Assembly (NCBI RefSeq): GCF_001949145.1 | Contig: NW_019091568.1 | Location: 1 to 64,000 of the forward strand | DNA from: Acanthaster planci | Taxonomy: Eukaryota > Echinodermata > Asteroidea > Valvatida > Acanthasteridae | DNA length: 64,000 nt | Direction of reading: 5' to 3' | In this document: positions 41,501-53,500 of the stretch, in pieces | How the letters are laid out: each line of letters starts with the position of its first letter | Position numbering within the stretch: position 1 is the first letter of the stretch | Position numbers and translations under genes: made by a program | Notes under the pieces: generated by a model | Seen by the model: only the letters and a program-made list of their open reading frames with translations | What the model was told of the DNA's origin: nothing | The model's database searches: none

Positions 41501-44500
41501 CAGCCATATGTACATGTACATTGTACAGTACACTACACACCTATGTCATGGGGTGATACCTCTGTTGCATTGAAATATTCAAGTCTTATTCTGGCTGAGG
41601 CTAGAGGGTCATGGGCATTGCTGAAAGAAGCTCTTAAGGAAAAAAAGGGGTGAATTTTTGGTGTTATTCATGGATACAATAACCCTTTGCCAGCTTGGCA
41701 CAATAGAGATCAACAAGGAAATCTGATAGCTTGGCTGGTTGTATAGATGCCTGTCACTTTGGATTTATTAGGATGCATGTCAGGAATTGGGAATGAAAAC
41801 CAGGGGAAAGAATCAAACTGGAGGACTTGCCATATGTGATTTGCATGAAGGACAGGAATTCCACACAAGCACTTCACAGAATTGCTGAATTGAAGAGAGC
41901 AAATGAAACGACAAACCACATCCAGCATATACATGTCAGGTCCTTCCTGTTGGAAAGAAAAGTAGGTTAGAAGTGATCCAGATGCAGGCAGGGCAGTAAC
42001 CGCTGAAACTGGTTTCCTAGCCTTGAGCCCTTTTCGCACGACGACAAAAAACTCGCAAGGCTCGAGAAACTTTCTTATGCTTGAGGAATCTTTCAAAAGT
42101 GCCATCGTGTGAAAGGTCGGCAATGCTTGAGAGTGACAAGCATTCCTGGTGAATCCTTGAGATATTTTGGAGGAGGTCCGGACCTACGACAAAATCTTCC
42201 ACTAGCGGAAGATTTCTCAAGCAACCCATGAGAAACGGTTGTGTGAATGGACGCACTGTTTATTGTACAACGTCCCCTGCGATAACCTACACAGTGCGCA
42301 TGCGGAGTGACCTGCAACCTCACACAGCGCGTGCATTCCCTTATACTGTCTCTGTAGTGTCGTTTCAGGTATGTCCTGCGATTGTGGCACTGCTTGCCGG
42401 TGCAATCGGGAATACCTCCCGTGACTTCCCGCCACACGTGGCTATTGTGGACCATGCCGTCCATTGTCGCCGTAATTGCAGCATTTCCATGGCAGTTATA
42501 AGGCTGAGAGTCTCATCATACTCCCAGCCCTTCTTGGAACTTTTCAGCTTCTTGGTACTCCCCGAAACATCGGTTTCGGGAGAACGTTTTTTCGTCTGCA
42601 AGTTTGACTCTGCCGATGTAGCGTCAGCCAGTTTTCATCGATGCTCTCCAATCTTTGACCTCACATTGCGCTGGTACTAGTGGTATTTACGCTCAGTAAG
42701 TGTGGAGTTCACCGACAACCCGCGGAATAAGTGTTCGCGTCTCAAGGAATGCTTGAGAAATGTTACACGGTGCCGTGTGAAAGGACACGATCACGGTTTG
42801 TAAAGTAAACAATCAAATGTGTCTCAAGCCTTGCGAGTTTTTTGGTCGTCATGCGAAAAGGGCTTTTGCCGGTCACCAGTTCAAAATCACAGAGTTTATT
42901 CCCATCTGCTCCAGTGCGTGCGAAATACGAAAGAACAAGGGTCCACCCCAGATAGCTTCAAATATGCAGCTCTTCATAAGAAAATCAAATTATGTACACA
43001 CATGTACACGTACGTGTATGTTTGGGTTGAAAAGTCCACAGAAATACCAGAACTGCGATGATACCAGAGTAACAGGCCATAAACCCCCTAAAGCACATAC
43101 CGGTATAAAATTCCTGGTTGGGAAAGCAAGCTGCTCTTATTAATGTACATGTGCAAAATGCGAAACATCTTACAGTTACCCGTACGTGTACATGTTTTTA
43201 GCACATGTAAAGATTTCAGAATGCTCATCCAAACAATTTATGCCGTGGCTAACTACTTTCATTTAAACATTTCTGAAGCCTTAAAAGGAAGACCTCAGTG
43301 TTGGCAAGTTCAGGCACCGAGTCTGGTGCTGTTTACCCGGACCGAAGCTCAGCTTTGTTTAACTTTTTTTTTTTTAAAGCATCCCTGCTGCAGTAATCAA
43401 CATAATTTTTTTTCGCCAGCCAGGGCGAAATCCCCAAGCTCACATTACAAGGTATGAAAGGCCACTTCCAGGGGCCCTGTTGTTTACGGCACGTTCTTGC
43501 ACCAGAATTGTCATACCCCGTGGGGTTCTGTGGGCTGCCCCTTTCAAAGGCGCTGTAAATTTCTTTTGCTGTTCTTCCAAAGGGGAAAGATGTCGAATAG
43601 GGCGTTGCCAAATATCAGAGTATTGGATTGATTATCGAATATTGGAATGTTATTTTCCGAATTTGAATATTTGAATGGAACATTCATGAAAAGGAAGGGA
43701 GATTGTTTTTGTTTTCAGTGAGAAAAATTACACTAATGAAAATGAAAAGCGACAGAATAATGTATCTTACAGCGATTCAAAAAGTAAATTATTCTTTAAA
43801 AAATTTAGAAGGAATTTTCAATAGGGCAAGAAGTATTGTTCATCTGTTAAATCAGGCTGGAGATACATGTACTGCTAAGGAGTGGGAAGCTATTTTACTT
43901 ATTTTAATGTACCATTGTGTGCATTATTGCAACTGATGGTTTGTTCATCTACAATCTGCTGGTCAGTACGACCGAATAATCGGATAGTCAATCGAATTGA
44001 AGGTCGAATATTCGAATAGTAAATTATTCGAATTGACTAAGCCCTAATGTTGAAAAGAAATCGGGAGAGATTTAATGCCAAACAAGAAAAATGAAACATT
44101 TCCTCATTCCTGTTTCAGAAGTTTAATTACTCTTGTGTCATTGGTTGAATGTCGGAGAAATTTTCCATTGAAAGCTTGCCACATAATAAAGGTAAAATAG
44201 TCCAACTTCGAGAAAGAAAGCAGTGTTACTTCATTTGTATGCACATGTATTAAATTTCATTTATAATGTACATGTACTATGCGTTTTGTACATTTCCTAC
44301 ACTTAAAGTTTGTGGGAACTTACATGTATAAAGACAAAAAATGTTAACAAACACAAAAGCTGTTTTATCAAATTGTAGAAACAACAAGCAGTTTCAAGTC
44401 TCATTGAGGATGTTCTGTTATGTTGACTGCACTCGGTCACCTTGGGCTTCACCTTTTCATAATTGGCTGGCTCTGGGGGGCATCAGGCACAGTTCCAGGC

Positions 44501-47500
44501 AGAGCTTGGTACCGTACCTTACAACTATGTACATGTATGCATCAGGGCTGGCCTCAGCTGGCATAAATAACAAACAACCAGCCCAGTCTTTAAAGGTACT
44601 GGATGGTGAGAGAGTTTTCAGGGCTGCACAGTTCGGCCTGTGTTAACCCTCAAAGAGCCGGGTTATTTTGGCCCATCTTGGGGGAGGGGGGAGGAGGGTT
44701 TCAATGTGCTCATTTGTCTTTGAAACTTGAATCCTGGTAGCTTACAAAAGACACTCCTTATCATTACATATTTGGAGTTTGATTTCAATCAGACATACAG
44801 GTACATGTACTCTAGTATTTGAATCTCATAGGTACATGTACATGTACATACCGGTATGTTCCAACCTGTGTGCATTGAGTACCACAGTGGAAAAGATGAA
44901 TGTATACATTTTGGGCTGACTTTTCTCAGAGAAATGGGCACTGCACAACAGTACATGTCCATGTATTTTCAATTTTCACAAATTGGTTTCCAAATGACTG
45001 CAAAGAATTTCTCTATAGAGTCCTTAAAACTCGGCTCCTGAAAAAAGGCACTTTGGTGATTTAGATGTATGTTGGGGGATACTGCGTCTCTCCCCACCCC
45101 ACTCTTAGGGTTAATGCACATCATGGATGATGGTGTACAGATTTCTGATTGAGGTACTGGTACCAAAAAATCTGCCCCTTTTTAACAGTGTTGGTTAAGT
45201 ACCGGTACAGTTTGATTCAAAGGAGACATGCAGTGGATATTCAGTGCAACTTGTTTTCATGCATATTACTATGTAACAACAAAGCAAACGATCTACTGGT
45301 AAATTCCTTTGTTTTTGTCGAAAGTGAAGAAAAAGTGGTAGTTTTTCAATTCTTAGAAAATACTTTCCTCACTGTGTGCGCGAGGGCACTAATGTCCAAA
45401 CAAGCTGTTTATGAAAACATGAAAACCAAGTACAAAGTGGAACCTTGTTTGTGTACATGTACATATACGTAAACCGTACTCCAAGAAAATGTTGAAAATT
45501 CAGATATTTTATACAAAGCAATTTAGAGACACACCTGTTCTGCCTTGAATGACACCACACTGGATCATGAGTGCATGGACATCTTCATTAGCAGAAAAAT
45601 CCAAACTTGAAATTTCTCCCTTTTCTGTGCTCTCGAAGATCCTAGAATTGTTGTTGTCTTTTTTTTTTTTCTGTAGGTGATCTTCAAACACTGAAAGGTA
45701 CCGGTAAGATGCATGTACATGTACTTGGAATTTCATTCTTTCCATTTGGATTACAGTCTGGAACCGTGGCATGCAGCTTGGGCAAATTGCATTACAAATC
45801 TGTCACTCGCTCTCCCGTTCAATGTTTTGTTTACATGTGAATGCATGGCTTGCAGTGTTCACACTTTGGCCTTGCCAATAAAAAGAGCATTTTATGCTAC
45901 TTGGAATGAAATGCATGTACACTGTACATGTACACTGTACATGTACATGTATGTACCATACATGCTGGTTTGCAGCCAGCAAAGATTAGACAATACCCAG
46001 CATTTTAGCTTCGAGCGCATACATGTTTTTGCAGCCACTGTTAAAAGGCGCAGTCCATCAGTTGAGCTCACAATCTAAAGAGGCTTGATTTATGTACCAC
46101 TAACTTTATGACATTTGAGTTCAGTGAATGCTGTACTGGTATATTCTGATAAAAACAATGTCTCAATTTCAAATAAAAACATTGCAGAGTCATGCTTAGA
46201 AGTGCACTTAAGTGCAGCATCTGGGACACGCTCTCTTAATAGTCTTATTCACCTGATTGTACCGGTACATGTACCTACATGTACATGTACATGCACCTGT
46301 ACTTGAATACTGCACACTGAACTGATGGATTATAGCAACGCACACATGTGTATTGTGTCATTGCTTGCACATGCTTAGCCAAATTAAAACAAACTGCTAA
46401 ATGGTAATTGCCAAAACTGCATCTTGGGACACGTTGTTTTTAAGATGATTGCTTGCCTAAAAGAACTATTTCATTTTCAAGAACATGAAAGCAGTCCTAT
46501 AACTAACTCTTCAAACTAAGTACTGGTATTTTATGAACAGCTGCACATGCCGGACTGTACCTTAAAATTGTTCAGTGATAAATGGAAAGGTTGTCTGGCC
46601 AGTCATTCAGGATTCTTGGCAGAATTTGTAAATATTTGCCATTTGGTGACAAGGGCGACTGACAACTGGAACTGTGAGTTGGGATGTTCCCTCTTACAGA
46701 ATTTCTGTCTCCATTCCTTCCTCTACCCTAAGATCTCTTCCCCTCCCCCTTTAAGCTGAAACTCCCCTGCAATCCTGAACGATTCCCTATCATTCTGCAG
46801 CTAAATTGTGGTGGTGTGCAGTTTCCAGATGCTGATCCTGACATTGGCCTTAAAAATGCACATGCTAGGTACATGTACAGGCTACCAGAGCGGTGTGTCA
46901 TCAAAAGGGACTAAATGGCCCCGCCAGGGTAGAGTGGCCTCAGTTTAATATGATTGATGAGTGAATGTGATCTGAGAAGGGTTTAGAGAGTGTCATGGGA
47001 GGGTACTTTAATTGGTTGTCTTGGGCATGTCATGAGGCTTAAGGATTGGAGCAGGATTATGAGTGGGCTTCCTCAATTTGTGACTGCTGGAGCATGGCCA
47101 AGCTCCATTGAACTGCTTATGGGTAGTTTCTTAAACTTTAACCCTATATACATGTGCTCTACATACTGGTACAACAATATCTACATGTATGTGTACTCCA
47201 TCAACAGAATTGGTTTGGCTCTCATACATGTACTTCTGAAAGGAAAAGGAAATACATGTAGGTATATCTTACATTTACGGGAGAGGGGGGAGCTCCTGGA
47301 TTCTGTTGTGTTCAGCAGTCAGCAGGCTTCTCATGTTCACTCCTTGAGTTTGGGTGGGATCCACATTTTGGTATTGATAGATTCTGTGGGATTAACAAGG
47401 ATTCTGTTTGGAAAGGTTTCGATTTTGTTGGATTCCACACACTGCTGTTTGTGCATGTTGAGGTACCGTACTCTGCACCCATTTACTTTACGGTTGGTGG

Positions 47501-50500
47501 ACTTCGTTGGATTGGCCAGGAATCTGTTGGATGAGTTAGGATTCTGTTGGATTGTGGAGGTTCCACACATGGCTGTTAGACTGGGAGCAGTGTGGAATTT
47601 CCTTTACAGGTGCAAGCACCTAATCAGCAGAAATTAGATCAAGTTAGTACCCTATTAAATCAAATTGTAAAGAATGATGTTTGGAAAGTTTGAATTACAT
47701 GTACTACGTGTGTTTCAATTATCTGGAACCTTGTCTGGTTTGGCAAGCTGTGGAAATATAGGAAACTATCCAGTCCACTGTTTGGAGCCAGTCCAAACGA
47801 TTCATTTCTGGTGGACAGTATTTTGTGATTGGCAAACTGCCAAAGGCCATGAGAAGGATGTTTCCCCCCGTAGACTTTTTTCAAACTGCTGTTCAGCCAG
47901 ATTTGTTGGAGTTCACAAATTCTAGAACAGCCGAGAGGCAGTCTGTGAACTGTGATTGCTAGAAGCTACCGGTATCTCCAGGGAGCAAAGTTCAAGATTA
48001 CAATGCCAAGTTCACTGTGCTTGGTTTCCTCTTGTTTTCAGAACAACAATGACTGGTCATGGTGGAGAAGAGAAATTAACATCCTTTCTTTCCCCCTCCC
48101 TTCAAAACCTGTCACCCCCCCCCTTCAAAACCTGTCATTCGGATAGAACCACCAATAAAGGATGGAAAGTAACAAATATGAAGGCAAAGCGGTTAAATTG
48201 CATTCACATCAAGGCTGTTGTCACCAATCGCGGCCATTTCAGCATCAGTCACCAACGACACTTTAATCGCATCCCCTCTGGTTCTTTCACGCCAACCGGC
48301 CTTCCTGTCCCTGTCCCCCTCCTGTGTTTTCCCACGTCCCTGCTATTTTGGGAGCTTCTGCAAATCTTGGAATCTCTGTGTGAAATTCTAGCTGGATCTC
48401 TGGCTCTCGGGCCCCCAAGTCATTATGCAGACAAAAGAAAACCCACCTGGACCACGCTGGGGCTGTAATTCATTTCACGTGAAGGACTTCCTCAGGACTT
48501 TACAGTGACTCAGAACAAAGACACATCCCTGCTGGTTGCCGTTTATGAAGCTTGGATAAATCTGTAAACTTGCGCTCAGTAGAGGTGGGCCAACACTTGT
48601 GGGAAATGATTATAAATGAACCGCCGGTCTACAAGAAATTGTGGTATGCAGCGGTGGCCTTTTACAGCACTACCAGTACATGTAGGTGCATCTGGAGAAA
48701 TGTTCAATTTGTCATTATCTTGAATCATTTTGGACCTCATTTACTTGTCTCTTCTTATGTGGAATGCTCGGGATTATTTTATTTATCTTTGACAGATAAG
48801 AATATACACGTACATGTATGTACATGTACTGTATGTTGTGAAAAAGAAACCTTCCTCTGTTTTTATTTTGCAGAATGCAAAGTGAAATTTATCATCTTGA
48901 TATGGTTTGGTAGGAATTTATGTTGAAGATTTGCTTGCAGTATGTATGGATATGCATGTGCTGCATCTGACCCAACAAAGTCTAGAAAAGGAAACCTGTT
49001 CCTCTCTCGTTCACTAATAATGTTAGCACCAAAAAACCTGTAATTAACTACATGTAGCTAGATAAACACTGCAGTTCACTCTTCCCTAAAAATACCCAAG
49101 ATCTATGTTATAAACAGAGTTTTTAACCAGTCTAATAGTGACAGGCAATATTATTTGACTCACAATATTTGATGCTCAGTATTATTTGATGTGCGATATT
49201 ATCTGACTTTTTTCAAACATCAGGTGAAATGTCAAACTGTCAGGCAGCTGGTAAAAGAATGACAGTTTGTTATTACTCCTACCTCCGATGCAAGGACCAT
49301 CTTCAATTTTGTTCTCCATCAATGCATATCAGCCCCTGGATCAAACTCGATGACCCCAATAGGCCAGGTCTAGTTCAGTCCTTCCAGTGGCCATCCCAAT
49401 TCCAATCACTTTTCATGATGTTTCTTCAAAGATGTCCATCCAAGTTGAAACCAGAAATGACAGTACGGTGGCCTTGACTGGGCATCTTAAATCTCCCTTA
49501 GTACTGTTGAGGTTCCCTTAACCTTGACCCCACAGTATTCTCTAAAATTTTTTGTTGGGGATTTGAAATTTTGATACCCAAATTTGCCTTGAAATAAAAC
49601 AGGGCATCCACTTTGCTTTATACATGTTTAAAAATACATTCGCATTAAAAAATGAGGTGTCCAAAATAACACATAGGATGCCCAAATGATACCTTAACAT
49701 TGGTTGGCCAGAAACCTGGACTTGTTTGGAATGTTTATACAAGACTGCAGATCACATTTTCTGACCCCCAAATGCCATGACATAGTTTTAACATTTCAAG
49801 AATTCTCAACCCTCTCCTCTCTGACTCCTGAGAGGTTCCATGCAAGTGTGTTTACCAATCACATCAGATAAACAAAGTGTTCTGTTTGCCAGCCAAGCAC
49901 AATAAACAAAGCACAGTCTTGACAGGGATCAGCCAGCAGACAGACGGACAGACAGACAGACACCCACTCTGGGACATGCGAACAGTTTACCCCTGCCTGG
50001 CCCTCAAATTATGAGCTTGAGTCAGAAAAAGGAAAAATCTACCGCATATACACTGTACATGTAAACATGCAAAATTCTTCTGGGTTTGAACTAAGGTGCT
50101 GTTTATAAGCAGGAAACCGCTGCATATTAACACAGCCAGTCTCTAGCACATGTATATGTACAGTATATGTGGTGTGCTATCCAAGGTATGGTACATGTAC
50201 ATGTACCGGTACATGTACTTGGGCTGGTTACCTGTCTTTGCTAAGCTGCTATTCTCTGTGCTCAGTTATTGTCTGTGAATAACAACTCCTCGAACTTGGC
50301 CCCGGGCTGTAAGTGCCAGCCAGAAGAGCCTGCCTGTCAACGCTAAACAGCCAGTGGTAGTGAACCCACCTCTCTCTGCTGGCTTTGGAGAGCCAGGCTC
50401 TGTTTTCTCCAATTGAAAGCAAGGAGACGCCAGCAGATAAAAGTGTGTTCTGTTGCACCCTGGGATTTGTTATGCCACCTGTGCTTTGAATGGGGCAGAA

Positions 50501-53500
50501 GTAGGAATGTCACTCTCAAACATTGAAGTGCAGTTACAATGCACCTTTACTACTTGGGCCTCTTGCTACATGTATGTAAAAAAAACATACAGTAGCACAC
50601 ATGTGTACTGTTTCATTTACATACCGGTACATGTAGGACTTCTTCATTATCGTCTTTGTTTTCCAGTGGCCGAGGGTGCTGTTGCTGTGATGTCACTTTG
50701 GGCACTCTCTTGACTCTTTAAAACACTTCGTCAGTTTTATTTGTATGTACATGTGTGTATTTAGTGGCCTGCCAGCAAGAACTGTGCTTGTAATTTGATC
50801 CTATCCATCCCGAATTCTCCAAGAGTGAGAGGAGTCAATATTGTAAGGGCTGAGGAGTTTCTGTACAGGGGACATGCAAAGTGTCACTGTGATAATTATC
50901 ACTTAAAATATCACCATGATAATGCAGAAAAGTAAAGTGTGGTGTCATTTTGAACGGAAAGTGTAATGCAAATGAATGGAGGACAGGTGCATGTTGGTTC
51001 TTGTGCTGCTTCTTGCTCCACTGCTTTTTGCACACCTAGCTGTGTCCAAGACATAATTTATTCGCTTCGGTATTATATAATTGTCATATTGTAAAATAAA
51101 AGTTTTGGCTCACATTGCAGGGAAATGCACTCGGCACAAAAAGAAGCTGCTTAATATGAACGGGCTCCCGGTTAATGCCCTATGCACTGTTAATATGTTT
51201 GACTGGCTACATGCACCTTATCTTGGCCCACCCAGTACATGTGGCATAGAAGTGCATTTGCTGAGCAATATTGTCTTTGTTGACAAGTTTGTGAGGATGA
51301 AGAGAAGTCCTGTGTGCATGTCTTAAGATAGATACATGTACATGTACCAGTTGGGTTTTGCCATGCCTGGGATGTGACAACTAAACCATGGTCTCCCTGT
51401 GCTGTGAATGAAACACCTCATGTGAAAATGAATCATTGCCCTCAAGCTTTTGCTACATATACCTCAAATGCTTCTATCCTAATTGTTTGTGTCAGTTTTT
51501 GTAGAGTTGGGAGATGTACATTTGCACAGCCGCTGTACCCTTTATTTGATTGCAACGGCACCATTGTGAATGCTAGAGCAATGTGTAATGACTCTTTGCA
51601 GAATGAGATTTGCCAAACTTAAAAAACACTCTTTAACCCTAACCCCCAAGCATATTGTTTGGCTTGCACTACACAGTACTACAAAATACTAAGTAGTGGT
51701 CTGACCCTGAAGGACCTAGCGCTACAGATTACTACTTCTGGCTAGGTTACTTCCATTGTTACTTGTATAGAGAACAATAAAACCATGCATTCATGGTGCC
51801 ACAGCACTGTATGGTACATTGTCTTACCTATCGTATCTTATGGCTTCACAGAACAATAAAGTCATGTCCTCTTACAAGCGACAGCGCTCAGTACTACATT
51901 TTACTACAAGTAGTAATTTGTAGTATTATATAGGGTTAGAGTTATTCTTAGTTGGCATAGAGCTGGATGACCAACCTCACACCACATATTTACATCATTG
52001 TTGTTTTTTTTAAAATTGGTGTTCATAACATGAACACCAAAAAAAAAGGTGTACCTGTGATTGGGTTTATGCACCTATTCATGTGTACAAGAAGATTGTA
52101 ATTGCTTAGTATTTATAAAGATTGCCAAGCCAGCTGTACAGAAAGTTGCCAAACAAAAAAAATAAAGGCTGAGCAAAATTGGGTTTCCAGTTGATAAATA
52201 CCCCCTTTTTTTTACTTGGTGTGATCAGTTGCCAGGGAATTTTTGCTTAGCATGCCAATTTGTTAAGCAGGGAAATTGCTTGTACCCCGGTACTGCTAAG
52301 TTCTAGAAAGAGGAGCCAGCCAGCATGTTGTGCAGGATAGAGCTGTCCTCACCCAAGCAGTGGATGAATGTACAGTCGAACCTCATTAATAAGCGCTCTG
52401 TCGCTACAACATTCTGCTTATAAGGACATTTTTTGGTCCTATTACCTTTGTTCTTCGTTATTTTGCTTCTTGTTATAACAAGGTAACCTGCTAAGTCTGA
52501 AGGACCTCTTAATGAAGTTCAACTGTATATGTACCAGTTAGGTTCTTAGCATTGATTTACTTGTTCAGATTGGAAACCTCACTGATTTCTCACATTTTTC
52601 CATTCGTTTGCAGCATCCGTCAAGCTGTCGTTCGATAATACCATCCGGATCACAAAGATTGGCAATAGAAGGGCCAACTTCATTGAAACCTACAGGGATC
52701 CTAATTCAGTTGAATCGTTGGAAGTCTTCAACCAAGTGTGCTCTGTGGTGAGTTGTTGGGTTGTTTCAGGGCTGTCTGTACGCTATTTCTATCTACATGT
52801 AGCTGTACGTGTTGCCCATCAAGTTGTCTCCCCCTCCCCCCATACGGTCACCCCCACCCATCCACGCCATCCCTTTGGTCCCATCCTGTCTGCTCTCTGC
52901 CTCCAATCTGATTATAAACACCAGAAAAGGTTGAAGTGTTGACTGTGTACTTTGAATCTTCAAGCAGAACTCTCCACGATTCTGGTACAGTCTAATGATT
53001 AGTACCCAAAGTATACACAGTAATGTTAAACACCAAAAGAGAAGTAACATGTTCACTATAATTTGGTACTCTAAGTAACAGTAAAGTCCTGGTGAAGTCT
53101 GTCACAAGCCAGTGTGGTCCCTCAGGCTGGCATTTATTCCTGGTGTCTGCCGACTGCCAGTCCATTGCAGGTTACTTCCCAACAAATTTGGGCTCTCATT
53201 TGATATGCCTGGGTAAAGAGAGGCAAGTGGGGGTGAAGCAGCTTGCCCAAGGACACAACCTGTTGCCAGCAGGTGGATTCGAACCCCCGACTTGCTGATT
53301 AAGAGTCACAAACGCTAAGCATTTGACCCCACTCCCACCCACTAGAATACAGTAACCGTACAGTGTGACTTGATTTGCTGCATTGTTCTGATTCATTTTC
53401 TGTTTTTGCACACAGCTGACAAGCTCAAACCAGCTGACCAGCCGGGCAGAATCCTGTGTGGGTGTGTCTATCACTGAAGGCAGCCTGGTGGTCACCACTA

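Larger units (their letters stand above)
39582..52613 (+). other. Syndecan intron 2 (13.0 kb)
   Basis: Donor GTAAGA, acceptor TTCGTTTGCAG. No exon with family similarity was seen. It contains a 40-bp duplication (40669-40748), a TIR transposon with a Myb/SANT-like fragment (42026-42864), a hAT-like MITE (43598-44046), a degenerate GGATTCTGTTGGAT repeat (47290-47560), a GACA microsatellite (49935-49962), a possible fold-back repeat (51630-51945) and a pogo-like MITE (52373-52525). TACATGTA motifs are frequent up to about 51.35 kb. Confidence 0.7.

Noticed and set aside
46990-47637. 215-codon plus-strand open frame in intron 2
   Set aside because: No recognised domain; it contains translated TACATGTA repeats (IYMYVYS) and a degenerate GGATTCTGTTGGAT repeat that avoids stop codons. 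No supporting splice or promoter context.
53260-53300. GGATTCGAACCCCCGAC as part of a tRNA gene
   Set aside because: No matching acceptor stem, D-arm or anticodon arm upstream; the context fits an L2/MIR-like retroelement tail.
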